From Paenibacillus massiliensis 2301065 = DSM 16942 (lineage in GTDB: Bacteria > Bacillota > Bacilli > Paenibacillales > Paenibacillaceae): a stretch of DNA of 64,000 nt. The position numbers and the translations under genes were made by a program. The stretch covers positions 60,307 through 124,306 of the forward strand of contig NZ_KB898199.1 of NCBI RefSeq assembly GCF_000377505.1, read 5' to 3'. This document shows positions 27,716-36,675 of this stretch, in pieces (the stretch's first letter is position 1; each line of letters opens with the position of its first letter). The notes beneath the pieces were generated by a model. The model was not told where the DNA came from, made no database searches, and was given only the letters and a program-made list of their open reading frames with translations.

Positions 27716-28702
27716 ATGAAGAGTTCCACACGGATCGTCTTTATGGGGACTCCTGAGTTCGCAGTGCCTTCCTTGGAGGCACTGCTTGCTGAGGGCTACC
27801 AAGTGGTGGGTGTTGTAACCCAGCCGGATAAGCCGCAAGGACGCAAGCGGGTGTTGACTCCAACCCCGGTGAAGGAGGCGGCTCTTCGCCATGGTCTACC
27901 TGTCATGCAGCCTGTACGCTTGCGTAACCCGGAGGCTGTGGAGGAGCTGTCAGCATGGGAGCCGGATCTGATTGTTACGGCTGCCTATGGACAAATTCTG
28001 CCCAAATCTGTTCTGGACATGCCACGCCATGGCTGTCTAAATGTGCATGGCTCGCTTCTGCCACGCTATCGGGGCGGAGCACCGATCCAGCGTGCCATTA
28101 TTCAAGGGGAAGAGGTAACGGGAGTCACCTTGATGTATATGGCGGAAGGGCTGGATACGGGAGATATGATTGCGAAGGTCGAGGTACCTATTTTGCTGGA
28201 GGATAACTCAGGTACGATATTCTCCAAGCTGAGCGAGGCAGGCGCCAAGCTGTTATTGGAGCAGCTTCCGTCGGTGCTAGAGGGAACCAACAGCCGCACT
28301 CCGCAAAACGATGCTGACGCAACATTTGCCCGCAATCTGACACGGGAAGACGAGCGAATCAACTGGAGTGACTCCTCGTTGGCTATATATAATCGCATTC
28401 GTGGTCTCGTTCCGTTCTCTGGTGCCTACACGATGTGGGATGAACAGGTGTTCAAGGTGTGGGCTGCTGCCCCGCCACAATCTTCACTTCATGGACAGGA
28501 CGCTGATTCCAGCCTTTCACACACGTATACGGAATCGGATGCTCCTGGCAAGGTGCTGCAAGTGAATGAGCATGGGATTGAGGTGCGAACTGGAGATGGA
28601 AGTATCTGGTTGCGCGAGGTTCAGCCTGCGGGCAAGAAGGTTATGAATGCAGGCTCATTTGCTCGTGGTGGACAAATGAAGATGGGAACGGTCCTGTCAT
28701 GA
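27716..28702 (+). CDS. fmt: Methionyl-tRNA formyltransferase
   Basis: This enzyme of 328 residues formylates initiator Met-tRNA using 10-formyltetrahydrofolate. IVFMGTPEFAVPSL is at the start, LNVHGSLLPRYRGGAPIQRA carries the catalytic Asn/His region, and GVTLMYMAEGLDTGDM the active-site Asp. The C-terminal tRNA-binding domain starts at about residue 205. The start at 27716 follows AGGGGTGATCC. rsmB overlaps its end by 4 bases (ATGA). Confidence 0.95.
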   Translation: MKSSTRIVFMGTPEFAVPSLEALLAEGYQVVGVVTQPDKPQGRKRVLTPTPVKEAALRHGLPVMQPVRLRNPEAVEELSAWEPDLIVTAAYGQILPKSVLDMPRHGCLNVHGSLLPRYRGGAPIQRAIIQGEEVTGVTLMYMAEGLDTGDMIAKVEVPILLEDNSGTIFSKLSEAGAKLLLEQLPSVLEGTNSRTPQNDADATFARNLTREDERINWSDSSLAIYNRIRGLVPFSGAYTMWDEQVFKVWAAAPPQSSLHGQDADSSLSHTYTESDAPGKVLQVNEHGIEVRTGDGSIWLREVQPAGKKVMNAGSFARGGQMKMGTVLS

Positions 28703-30156
28703 GCGGGGGCAACCGCAAGGCTCAAACAGAGCAAGGGAGCAAACCGCGCTCTGGGAACAAGCCTTCCTCGGGGAACCGACAGCAGACAGGAGGCAAGCAA
28801 ACTTCTCGGCAACGCACAGCTCGTGAGGTGGCGCTGGACGTTCTGCTCGGAGTGGAGAACGAAGGGGCATACAGTAATCTGGAGTTGAACAACAGTTTGC
28901 AACAGGCTAATTTACAGCCGAACGACCGCGGTCTCGTTACAGAATTGGTGTATGGCACGATAGCTCGGCGCCTTACACTGGACTACCTGCTGGATCGTTT
29001 TGTACAGAAGGGGACGGCCAAGCTACAGGCTTGGGTCCGCTGTCTGCTACGCATGAGTGTCTATCAGCTAGTGTATCTGGACCGGATTCCATCTCATGCT
29101 GTCGTCAGTGAAGCTGTGAATATAGCCAAGCGTCGAGGACATCAGGGTATATCTGGCATGGTGAACGGCGTCTTGCGCAGTATGCTGCGTGAACCGGACA
29201 AGCTGCAGATTTCGGCGGATCTACCGACTGCCCGTCGTATTGCTCTGGAGCACTCGCATCCCGAATGGCTGGTCGAGCGCTGGATTACCCAGTATGGTGA
29301 GGCGGTCGCTGAACAGATCTGTCGTGCGAACAATGAGCCGCCTGTGGTCAGTGTCAGAGTCAATACGACGATGACATCGCGGGAGCGACTATTGGAGGAG
29401 ATGAAGGCAGCGGGATTGGATGCTGTTCCCTCCGAGCTTAGCTCTTATGGGATTGTAGTCAGAAGCGGAGGCAATATGGCGCTTACATCCTGGTACCAGG
29501 ACGGACTTCTTTCTGTGCAGGATGAGAGTTCTATGCTGGTAGCAGAGGCTGTAGCGCCGGAGCCTGACATGCATGTGCTCGATTGCTGTGCTGCACCTGG
29601 TGGGAAGACAGCGCATATGGCAGAGTTGATGAAGGATCGGGGCGCCATTATCGCCAATGATCTCCACCCACATAAGCGACAGCTTATTCAGGAGCAGGCG
29701 GAGCGGCTGGGTCTGGACAGCATTGAGGCAGTGACCGGGGATGCCCAGGAGCTTGGTGTACGATATGCCGGGTCCAGTTTCGACAGAATATTGCTCGATG
29801 CTCCCTGCTCAGGCTTTGGCGTTATTCGACGCAAGCCGGACCTGCGCTGGAGCAAATCCGAGCAGGACGTACAGGATATCGTCGCCTTACAGGCTGACTT
29901 GCTTCGGCAGACGAGCGTACTGCTGAGGCCGGGTGGAATTTTGGTGTACAGCACATGTACGATTGAACCGAACGAAAATGAGCGACAGATTCAACGATTC
30001 CTCCAAGAGCATCCGGACTTCAGGCTTATGCCTGATGACTCTTCCATCTGGAGCCATGTACCTGAAGCCCTGCGTAAGGAGGGCTCCCTGCAAATACTAC
30101 CGCAACATTTTCGAAGTGACGGCTTCTACATAGCCCGTCTGCAACGAATGAAGTAG
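28699..30156 (+). CDS. rsmB: 16S rRNA m5C967 methyltransferase RsmB (Sun)
   Basis: A protein of 485 residues. A NusB-like RNA-binding domain (about residues 40-165: TAREVALDVLLGVENEGAYS) is followed by a class I methyltransferase. The SAM motif is VLDCCAAPGGKTAHMAELM (about residue 294), and the two m5C cysteines lie in LLDAPCSGFG (about 370) and VYSTCTIEPNENE (about 423). An N-terminal extension of about 38 residues rich in Gly, Lys, Gln, Ser and Thr is unusual and may be disordered. The start overlaps fmt by 4 bases, indicating coupling. Confidence 0.93.
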   Translation: MSGGNRKAQTEQGSKPRSGNKPSSGNRQQTGGKQTSRQRTAREVALDVLLGVENEGAYSNLELNNSLQQANLQPNDRGLVTELVYGTIARRLTLDYLLDRFVQKGTAKLQAWVRCLLRMSVYQLVYLDRIPSHAVVSEAVNIAKRRGHQGISGMVNGVLRSMLREPDKLQISADLPTARRIALEHSHPEWLVERWITQYGEAVAEQICRANNEPPVVSVRVNTTMTSRERLLEEMKAAGLDAVPSELSSYGIVVRSGGNMALTSWYQDGLLSVQDESSMLVAEAVAPEPDMHVLDCCAAPGGKTAHMAELMKDRGAIIANDLHPHKRQLIQEQAERLGLDSIEAVTGDAQELGVRYAGSSFDRILLDAPCSGFGVIRRKPDLRWSKSEQDVQDIVALQADLLRQTSVLLRPGGILVYSTCTIEPNENERQIQRFLQEHPDFRLMPDDSSIWSHVPEALRKEGSLQILPQHFRSDGFYIARLQRMK

Positions 30157-30258
30157 GCCATGGTCACCTGTGGAAGTTGAAACAGGCTGAGATGCTATTA
30201 AAGCAGACAAGCGTTTTCCCGTTAACTTGTGGGCTGCATTGCCGTGGAATTGTCTAGT

Positions 30259-30290
30259 AAGCCGTCGGCTATCTATAACCGGCGGCTTTT
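30259..30290 (+). terminator. Terminator of the yicC-rsmB run
   Basis: AAGCCGTCGG pairs with CCGGCGGCTT (one G-T pair) with a 10-base loop, followed by TT, 103 bases after the rsmB stop. Confidence 0.7.
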
Positions 30291-30490
30291 GTGCTGCTGG
30301 ACCGGACATGACACGGAGAGACAAATGATGACAAGGATATCAAAAGAAACCTGGGATAACGGCGATCAGAATGTGGTTCTGTCGTCGGAGTGGCCAGTGT
30401 AAAGACTCTTTAGTTGAACCTATACAGCACGAAGGGCAGGTCTGGCCAAGGACATTCATGCCTTGTTCAGACCGGCTCGATTGAAAGCTT

Positions 30491-30519
30491 TTTACCGCTT
30501 CTTTCATTTGTGCTAAAAT
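30491..30519 (+). promoter_or_regulatory. Candidate promoter for rlmN-prpC-prkC
   Basis: TTTACC, 17 bases, then TGC-TAAAAT, an extended -10 element typical of Gram-positive sigma-A promoters. It lies 88 bases before the rlmN start. Confidence 0.5.
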
Positions 30520-30606
30520 AGGAAGAATGAAAAATTAAACTGCACGGGTTGATTACAGTCAGACGGGCAGGAATTCAATGAATGGAAGAACAGGTGTGAA
30601 TAACAT

Positions 30607-31650
30607 ATGACAAAACCTTTTATATATGATCTCTCCTATGAGGAGTTGCAGCAGTGGGTTGTGGACCAGGGAGAGTCGGCGTTTCGTGGAGGTCAGATTT
30701 ACGACTGGCTATACGTCAAGCGTGTGAATGATTTTAATGAAATGACGAACCTATCCAAGGCACTGCGGGAGAAGCTTGAAGAGCAGTTCAGCTTTGTGAC
30801 GCTCAAGGAGATAACAAGACTGGAGTCCAAGGACGGAACCGTTAAGTTCCTGTTCGGGCTGCATGATGATCATGCGATTGAGACGGTTATTATGAAGCAC
30901 AATTACGGTAACAGCATCTGTGTCACCACACAGGTGGGCTGCCGGATCGGCTGTACATTCTGTGCGTCCACTCTGGGTGGATTGAAACGGAATCTGACCG
31001 CTGGCGAGATTGTGGCCCAGGTAGTCCAGGCACAGAAAATCCTGGATACCAGGGATGAGCGTGTCAGCAGCATTGTTATCATGGGTTCTGGCGAGCCATT
31101 CGAGAATTATGAAGCAACCATGACGTTCCTCAGAACGATGATTCATGAAAAAGGACTAAACATCGGGCAACGTCATATTACGGTGTCTACGAGCGGAATC
31201 GTACCGAATATCTACAAATTTGCAGATGAAGATACGCAGATTAATCTGGCGATCTCAATACATGCGCCGAATGATGCGCTACGCTCCAAGCTAATGCCAG
31301 TGAATCGTCGCTATCCGTTCCAGGACGTAATGGACTCACTCCGTTATTACCTGGCGAAGACAGGGCGGCGGATTACATTCGAGTATGCTTTGATCGGCGG
31401 CGTGAATGATCGAGAGGAGCATGCAGAGGAGCTTGCAGATGTGCTGAAGGATATGATGTGCCACGTGAATCTCATTCCTGTCAATCATGTACCTGAGCGC
31501 AAATACGTCCGTACCTCACGCAATGACATTTTCAAATTCCAGCGCAAGCTGGCAGAGAAGGGCATCAACGTGACCATCCGTCGCGAACAGGGCCACGATA
31601 TTGCCGCGGCATGCGGCCAGCTTCGGGCTAAGCATATGGAGTTGGGGTGA
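30607..31650 (+). CDS. rlmN: Dual-specificity RNA methyltransferase RlmN
   Basis: A radical-SAM enzyme of 347 residues that methylates C2 of A2503 in 23S rRNA and A37 in some tRNAs. The radical-SAM cluster motif is CRIGCTFCASTLGG (about residues 113-126); MGSGEPFENYE is present near 160 and STSGIVP near 198. The catalytic second cysteine is in HDIAAACGQL near the C-terminus. The ATG has AACAGGTG upstream. prpC starts 7 bases after the stop. Confidence 0.93.
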   Translation: MTKPFIYDLSYEELQQWVVDQGESAFRGGQIYDWLYVKRVNDFNEMTNLSKALREKLEEQFSFVTLKEITRLESKDGTVKFLFGLHDDHAIETVIMKHNYGNSICVTTQVGCRIGCTFCASTLGGLKRNLTAGEIVAQVVQAQKILDTRDERVSSIVIMGSGEPFENYEATMTFLRTMIHEKGLNIGQRHITVSTSGIVPNIYKFADEDTQINLAISIHAPNDALRSKLMPVNRRYPFQDVMDSLRYYLAKTGRRITFEYALIGGVNDREEHAEELADVLKDMMCHVNLIPVNHVPERKYVRTSRNDIFKFQRKLAEKGINVTIRREQGHDIAAACGQLRAKHMELG

Positions 31651-31657
31651 AGTTCAT

Positions 31658-32431
31658 TTGATTAAAACAGTTCATGTCAGCCATGTGGGACGCGTTCGTT
31701 CCGTTAATGAAGATTCAGCCTGGATCAGACATTTGGAGCAGGGCTACATTCTGGGTATCGTAGCTGATGGCATGGGAGGGCACCTTGCAGGTGATACGGC
31801 TAGTCGTCTCGCTGTTGAGACACTGGCTGCGGATCTGGCCACGCTGGAGACGGGCTTGTCGGAACAATCTTTGTCAGCTGCGCTCAGTGATGCCATTCTT
31901 CATGCGAATGAAGTGATCTATCAGACAGCTGCCAAAAATGATAAATATCACAACATGGGCACAACCGTAGTTGCCGTGCTGCTGAATGATACTAGAGGTG
32001 TCATAGGGCATATCGGGGACAGTCGTGCTTATATCATATCCGGTGGTCAGGTCCGGCAGATTACGGAAGACCATACACTAGTGAACGAATTGTTCAAAAA
32101 TGGGCAAATTAGTAAAGAAGAGGCCGGGAGTCACCCGCGTCGTAATGTACTGACGCGTGCCCTGGGCACAGATGCAGAGGTCAAAGTTGACCTTGATGCA
32201 GTTAGCCTAGAGCAAGGTGATGTCTTGCTGCTGTGCAGCGATGGATTGAGTAACCTGGTGAACGAACAACAGATTGGCAAGGTGGTAGGAGCTGGTGATA
32301 TTCCGCTGGAGGAACGTGCGGACCGGCTTCTTCATCTGGCATTGCTTGCGGGGGGCGACGATAATATTACGGTTGCATTGTTCGAGCAGCCGCGTCCCGA
32401 GGCATCTGCTGATGAAAAGGGGTATGAATGA
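31658..32431 (+). CDS. prpC: PP2C-type Ser/Thr protein phosphatase PrpC (Stp)
   Basis: This metal-dependent phosphatase of 257 residues counteracts the kinase encoded next to it. PP2C motifs are VRSVNEDSAW, VADGMGGHLAGDTAS, GTTVVAVLL, IGHIGDSRAY, LTRALGTD, CSDGLSNLV and GGDDNITVAL. The start is a TTG at 31658 with GGGGTGA 6 bases upstream, giving the expected length (B. subtilis PrpC has 254 residues). The prkC start overlaps its stop by 4 bases. Confidence 0.93.
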   Translation: MIKTVHVSHVGRVRSVNEDSAWIRHLEQGYILGIVADGMGGHLAGDTASRLAVETLAADLATLETGLSEQSLSAALSDAILHANEVIYQTAAKNDKYHNMGTTVVAVLLNDTRGVIGHIGDSRAYIISGGQVRQITEDHTLVNELFKNGQISKEEAGSHPRRNVLTRALGTDAEVKVDLDAVSLEQGDVLLLCSDGLSNLVNEQQIGKVVGAGDIPLEERADRLLHLALLAGGDDNITVALFEQPRPEASADEKGYE

Positions 32432-34653
32432 TGATCGGACATCTGTTGGGCGGAAGGTATGAGATCATTGAACGTGTCGGCGGCGGAGGCATGGCGCTTG
32501 TCTACAAGGCCCAGGATATACTGCTGAATCGCTATGTGGCTGTCAAGGTGCTCCGTCAGCAGTTTGTGCATGATGAAGAGTTCATTCGTCGTTTCCGCAG
32601 GGAAGCCCAGTCTGCTGCGTCCCTATCTCATCCTAATGTGGTCAGTATTTATGATGTTGGCCAGGAGGATGAGGTGCATTACATTGTAATGGAGTATGTA
32701 GAGGGGCAGAATTTGAATGAAATTATCAAAGAGCGTGCTCCGCTACAAGTGGATGAGGCTGTTCGAATCGCTTCGCAAATCTGTGATGCACTTGAGCATG
32801 CCCACCAAAGCCAGATTATTCACCGGGATATTAAGCCGCATAATATTCTTATTGGACGGAATGGACGTGTCAAGGTAACCGATTTTGGTATCGCTAGAGC
32901 AGTAACCTCTACGACCATTACACAGACAGGCTCTGTTGTCGGTTCAGTGCATTATTTTTCTCCTGAGCATGCAAAGGGCATTACGACTGGCGAGAAATCG
33001 GATTTGTACTCATTAGGTATTGTATTGTATCAAATGCTCACGGCCCAGCTGCCATTTTTGGGTGAAAGCCCGATCAGTGTGGCACTGAAGCATCTACAGG
33101 AGGAATTCGAGGAGCCGCGCCGTGTGAACCCGCTCATTCCTCAGAGTGTAGAGAACGTTATTCTGAAATCAATGCGTAAAAATCCGGATGAACGCTATCA
33201 GTCGGCTGATGAGATGCTAGCTGACCTGGAGACCTGTCTGCTGCCAGAGCGCAGGAACGAACCTAAAGCAGAGTTCTACGTGGAAGAGGACGTGGAGCAG
33301 ACCCGAATTATCCCGGCAATCAAGCCGCATCAGCAGGGCATGTCCCAACGGAACGGTGGAGGACGGGATTCATTGCAGGAAATGAAAGAGGACACAGCAC
33401 TTGAGCAGCCGAAGAAGAAGAAACGCTTGGCCTTTTGGGTCACGCTAACGCTTGTAGTACTTGCGCTCATGGCCGTGCTGGTCATCGTTGTTGATAAGGC
33501 ATTTGAGGTCTCCGACGTCAAGGTGCCTAATCTGGTCACACAGACCGAGGAACAAGCGAGAGCGACTTTGGCCGCACAAGGCCTGGAGCTGGCAGATCCG
33601 GTTCTGCAGGAGTATAAGGAAGGGATTGAGCCCGGAATTATATTTAAGCAGAGCCAGCCCGAGGGGGCGCTAGTGAAGGAAGGCTCGCTTATCCAGGTGA
33701 CTGTCGGTACGGAGAAGCCGCTCACGCCAATGCCTAGTGTAACCGGGCAATCTTATGACGATGCAGTCAGCTTGCTGGTATCCAAGGGGATAACCGAGGA
33801 TCGTATCAAGCAAAAGCAGGTTTTTGACGACTCGGCAGATGAAGGAACCGTTACGGATCAGATTCCTGCAGCAAATGAGGAATTCAATCCGGATGAGGTA
33901 CAGGTGACGCTGTCCGTAAGTAAAGGCTCTGAGACAATAGCCATGCCTGATCTTACGAACAAGTCCAGAGCTGAAGCGGAGAAGGAATTGAGTGATGCGA
34001 AGCTTAAGCTTGTCTCAGTGAAGGAAGAGACTAGCTATGAGATTGAGCAGGGCAAGGTTACGAAGCAATGGCCATTCGAACCAGGTGCGGACGTGGCCCC
34101 AGGCTCCGAGATTACCATCTATGTGAGTACAGGATACCCGCCAGAAGCGATCAAGGTGCCATTCCAGCTGCCATTAGTACCAGCAGAGGAAGGCAAGAAT
34201 GCCAAGATCAAAGTGACTGTTACCGATGCCCGTGGCGATAATCAGGACTGGGGAACAAGAACCCTGAATACCACGCAGATTGTCACCGTCGATCTGCTGC
34301 TGCGTCCGAACAAGGATGCGGTCGTCTCTGTGACACGTGATGGCAAATTTGTAGATAACTATATCGTAACTTACGTTGATGCCAAGAATGGTACCGTTCA
34401 AATGCCACAAGTCGCTCCACCTGCAGGCACGGAGCCAGAGATACCGCCTGTAGAGGAAGAAGCAGATCCTGCAATTACTCCAGAGCAACCGGATGCTACG
34501 GGTGGGGAGAATGGTGGCGAGACGACTGATCCTTCAGCCATGAATAGCGGTAATGGAGCGAATAGCACAATCAAGCAGGCAAGCCAGCATGTGGGACGCG
34601 GGAATGGAAATGGCAACGGTAATGATAACGGAAATGGAAATGGTAATAATTAA
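32428..34653 (+). CDS. prkC: PASTA-domain Ser/Thr protein kinase PrkC
   Basis: A membrane kinase of 741 residues. The N-terminal Hanks-type kinase (RYEIIERVGGGGMALVYKAQ, catalytic HRDIKPHN, DFG, SPEHA) spans about residues 10-270. One membrane segment lies around 340-362 (FWVTLTLVVLALMAVLVIVV). Three PASTA repeats follow (about 365-575), each starting with a Val/Met-Pro-Asp/Asn/Ser-Leu-type turn, which bind muropeptides outside the cell. The C-terminus is unusual: a Pro/Glu-rich stretch and then an Asn-Gly run. It works with PrpC and in Bacillus signals germination and stationary-phase control. The start could also be 32431. Confidence 0.93.
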   Translation: MMIGHLLGGRYEIIERVGGGGMALVYKAQDILLNRYVAVKVLRQQFVHDEEFIRRFRREAQSAASLSHPNVVSIYDVGQEDEVHYIVMEYVEGQNLNEIIKERAPLQVDEAVRIASQICDALEHAHQSQIIHRDIKPHNILIGRNGRVKVTDFGIARAVTSTTITQTGSVVGSVHYFSPEHAKGITTGEKSDLYSLGIVLYQMLTAQLPFLGESPISVALKHLQEEFEEPRRVNPLIPQSVENVILKSMRKNPDERYQSADEMLADLETCLLPERRNEPKAEFYVEEDVEQTRIIPAIKPHQQGMSQRNGGGRDSLQEMKEDTALEQPKKKKRLAFWVTLTLVVLALMAVLVIVVDKAFEVSDVKVPNLVTQTEEQARATLAAQGLELADPVLQEYKEGIEPGIIFKQSQPEGALVKEGSLIQVTVGTEKPLTPMPSVTGQSYDDAVSLLVSKGITEDRIKQKQVFDDSADEGTVTDQIPAANEEFNPDEVQVTLSVSKGSETIAMPDLTNKSRAEAEKELSDAKLKLVSVKEETSYEIEQGKVTKQWPFEPGADVAPGSEITIYVSTGYPPEAIKVPFQLPLVPAEEGKNAKIKVTVTDARGDNQDWGTRTLNTTQIVTVDLLLRPNKDAVVSVTRDGKFVDNYIVTYVDAKNGTVQMPQVAPPAGTEPEIPPVEEEADPAITPEQPDATGGENGGETTDPSAMNSGNGANSTIKQASQHVGRGNGNGNGNDNGNGNGNN

Positions 34654-34710
34654 AAGTATGACAAAAACGCAACACCAGCAACAACGATACTTGATAGGCT
34701 ACAACATCGT

Positions 34711-34740
34711 TCAGGCAGGATTCTTCTAGATCCTGCCTGA
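34711..34740. terminator. Inverted repeat between prkC and rsgA
   Basis: TCAGGCAGGAT pairs perfectly with ATCCTGCCTGA over an 8-base loop, 57 bases after prkC. No T-run follows, so it may limit rather than fully stop transcription into rsgA. Confidence 0.5.
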
Positions 34741-34776
34741 GCCGACTGACTCAACAAAAGGAGGACATCCTGATAT

Positions 34777-35694
34777 ATGCCTGAAGGCCGGATTATTAAG
34801 GCGCTAAGCGGATATTATTATGCCGCTCCTGTGGATGAGCAAGGAGCTCTTCTACCGAACGAACCTGTGACTCAGTGCCGTGCGCGAGGAATTTTCAAGA
34901 AAAGAGGAGTCTCGCCGCTGGTGGGGGATCGCGTGATGTATTCTCATACCGAGAATGGGGAAGGGATGATCGATGAGATTCATCCGAGAAGCACAGAACT
35001 GATTCGTCCCCCTGTAGCCAATACGACGCTCGCTGTCTTGGTATTCTCGCTGCGTGAGCCTGACCTCAACCTCCCATTAATGGACAAGTTCCTGGTTCAC
35101 ATTGAGCATGCAGGGTTGGATACGATTATTTGTCTCACGAAGCGTGACTTGTTGGAGCAACAGGTACAGAATGACACTGCTCTAGATACGGTACGAGAGC
35201 TCTATGAGCAGATTGGATACCGGGTGCTGGTGACCAGTTCGATTACAGGAGAAGGTACACAGGAACTAAAAGCCATGCTGGCCGGAGAGATTAGTGTCTT
35301 TTCCGGGCAATCCGGTGTTGGTAAATCCTCCATGCTGAATGCACTTGTACCCGGGCTTGCTCTGGAGACGAGCGCAATTAGCAATAAGCTGGGCAGAGGA
35401 CGGCATACGACCAGACATGTGGAGCTGATTCCGCTCGATCATGGTGGTCTGGTAGCCGATACACCTGGCTTCAGCCAGTTAGATTTTCTTGAGCTTGGCG
35501 TGGAGGAATTGTCTGTATGCTTCCGGGAGTTCTCAGAGCGGTCGGCGGATTGCAAGTTCCGAGCCTGTACACACATCCATGAACCGGATTGTAAGGTCCG
35601 AGATGCTGTTGAGAGCGGAGAGATTGCTCGCAGCCGATATAGCAGCTATGTGCAGTTCATGGAGGAAATGAAAGAGAAGAAGCGGAGGTACTGA
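34777..35694 (+). CDS. rsgA: Ribosome small-subunit-dependent GTPase RsgA (YloQ)
   Basis: A circularly permuted GTPase of 305 residues that checks late 30S assembly. An OB-fold comes first (GRIIKALSGYYYA), then the G4 motif TKRD, then G1 GQSGVGKSS (about residue 178) and G3 DTPGF; this order is the permutation. The C-terminal zinc knuckle has CKFRACTHIHEPDCKV. The ATG follows AAAGGAGGACATCC. rpe follows 3 bases after the stop, as in B. subtilis. Confidence 0.94.
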   Translation: MPEGRIIKALSGYYYAAPVDEQGALLPNEPVTQCRARGIFKKRGVSPLVGDRVMYSHTENGEGMIDEIHPRSTELIRPPVANTTLAVLVFSLREPDLNLPLMDKFLVHIEHAGLDTIICLTKRDLLEQQVQNDTALDTVRELYEQIGYRVLVTSSITGEGTQELKAMLAGEISVFSGQSGVGKSSMLNALVPGLALETSAISNKLGRGRHTTRHVELIPLDHGGLVADTPGFSQLDFLELGVEELSVCFREFSERSADCKFRACTHIHEPDCKVRDAVESGEIARSRYSSYVQFMEEMKEKKRRY

Positions 35695-35697
35695 AGT

Positions 35698-36366
35698 ATG
35701 GTAAAGATCGCGCCATCGATTTTGTCAGCAGATTTTGCCCGACTGGGCAGTGAGGTAGCTGCGGCTGAGGCTGGAGGTGGAGACTGGATTCACGTGGACG
35801 TTATGGATGGTCATTTTGTGCCTAATATAACCTTGGGATCAGCCATTACGGCGGCGATCCGCCCGTATACCAATCTTCCGCTTGATGTTCATTTAATGAT
35901 CGAGCAGCCAGAGCGCTATGTTACGGATTTCATCAAGGCTGGAGCTAATGTTGTGACGGTTCATGCAGAGGCCTGTACGCATCTGCATCGAGTGCTGCAT
36001 ATGATCAAGGAGCAGGGCGCATTGTGTGGAGTGGCTCTGAATCCAGGAACTTCCCCTTATGTCATTAAGGAAGTACTGAATGATGTGGATATGGTGCTGG
36101 TGATGACGGTTAATCCTGGCTTTGGAGGGCAATCCTTCATTCCAGGCACGCTCGGAAAAATCAGACAAATACGTTCCTGGCTTAACGAGCTGGGGCGTCC
36201 AGACGTACATATTGAAGTGGATGGCGGTATAGCCGAGTCCACCGCAGCTCTGGTAGCGGAGGCAGGCGCTGATGTTCTAGTGGCTGGCAGTGCTGTATTC
36301 GGACGAGAGGATCGTGCCGCTGCCATTGCTTCGATCCGCGCACATGCTGAGGGTCGAGTACTCTGA
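35698..36366 (+). CDS. rpe: Ribulose-phosphate 3-epimerase
   Basis: A TIM-barrel enzyme of 222 residues of the pentose phosphate pathway. IAPSILSADFARLG, HVDVMDGHFVPNITLG (metal His and Asp), LDVHLMIEQPERY, MTVNPGFGGQSFIP and EVDGGI are all intact. It starts 3 bases after rsgA and has GCGGAGG upstream. In B. subtilis thiN follows; here a terminator, a tiny ORF and ridA follow instead. Confidence 0.95.
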   Translation: MVKIAPSILSADFARLGSEVAAAEAGGGDWIHVDVMDGHFVPNITLGSAITAAIRPYTNLPLDVHLMIEQPERYVTDFIKAGANVVTVHAEACTHLHRVLHMIKEQGALCGVALNPGTSPYVIKEVLNDVDMVLVMTVNPGFGGQSFIPGTLGKIRQIRSWLNELGRPDVHIEVDGGIAESTAALVAEAGADVLVAGSAVFGREDRAAAIASIRAHAEGRVL

Positions 36367-36386
36367 TCTTTTGGTTGAAGGCATGC

Positions 36387-36427
36387 AAACAGGCCCTATT
36401 CTACCTTCTGTAGACAAGGGCTTGTTT
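36387..36427 (+). terminator. Terminator of rsgA-rpe
   Basis: AAACAGGCCCT pairs with AGGGCTTGTTT (one G-T pair) enclosing a short CTAC/GTAG inner stem. The tail is weakly T-rich. Confidence 0.6.
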
Positions 36428-36454
36428 GCTGTTCAACTCGTAGTGTGCTAAAAT
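36426..36454 (+). promoter_or_regulatory. Candidate promoter for the small ORF at 36512
   Basis: TTGCTG, 17 bases, then TGC-TAAAAT, the same extended -10 form as the rlmN promoter. It lies 57 bases upstream of the 21-codon ORF and about 220 bases upstream of ridA. Confidence 0.45.
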
Positions 36455-36511
36455 CATTGGCAGGGTTTTATTTAATAACCTTATCAATTTGCGGAGAGGA
36501 GCTGCCCAGGC

Positions 36512-36577
36512 ATGAAGAAAAGAACACTACACTCGTTAGCTGTTGGCTATGGGTACTCTATTGCTGTCTTTTTCTAG
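36512..36577 (+). CDS. Possible 21-residue peptide (leader or small protein)
   Basis: An ATG with a very good ribosome site (GGAGAGGAG, 10 bases away) opens a 21-codon frame, MKKRTLHSLAVGYGYSIAVF plus one Phe, ended by TAG. It is basic at the N-terminus and hydrophobic in the second half, like a small membrane peptide or a truncated signal sequence. A promoter lies upstream. I know no match. It may be a leader peptide for ridA or the stump of a lost gene. Confidence 0.4.
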   Translation: MKKRTLHSLAVGYGYSIAVFF

Positions 36578-36675
36578 AATTTTGACAATGGGATCAGTCT
36601 GTCCAATTACAGATGTATCTCAGGGCTATTAGAGAAGACAAGCAGGACAATCCAAATTGATGAGGTGGATGTATA

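Larger units (their letters stand above)
30157..30606 (+). other. 450-base intergenic region between rsmB and rlmN
   Basis: No gene seen. It holds a terminator for rsmB at 30259-30290 and a promoter with an extended -10 box for rlmN at 30491-30519. The rest, about 30300-30480, shows no clear structure. In B. subtilis the corresponding genes are more tightly packed. Confidence 0.5.
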
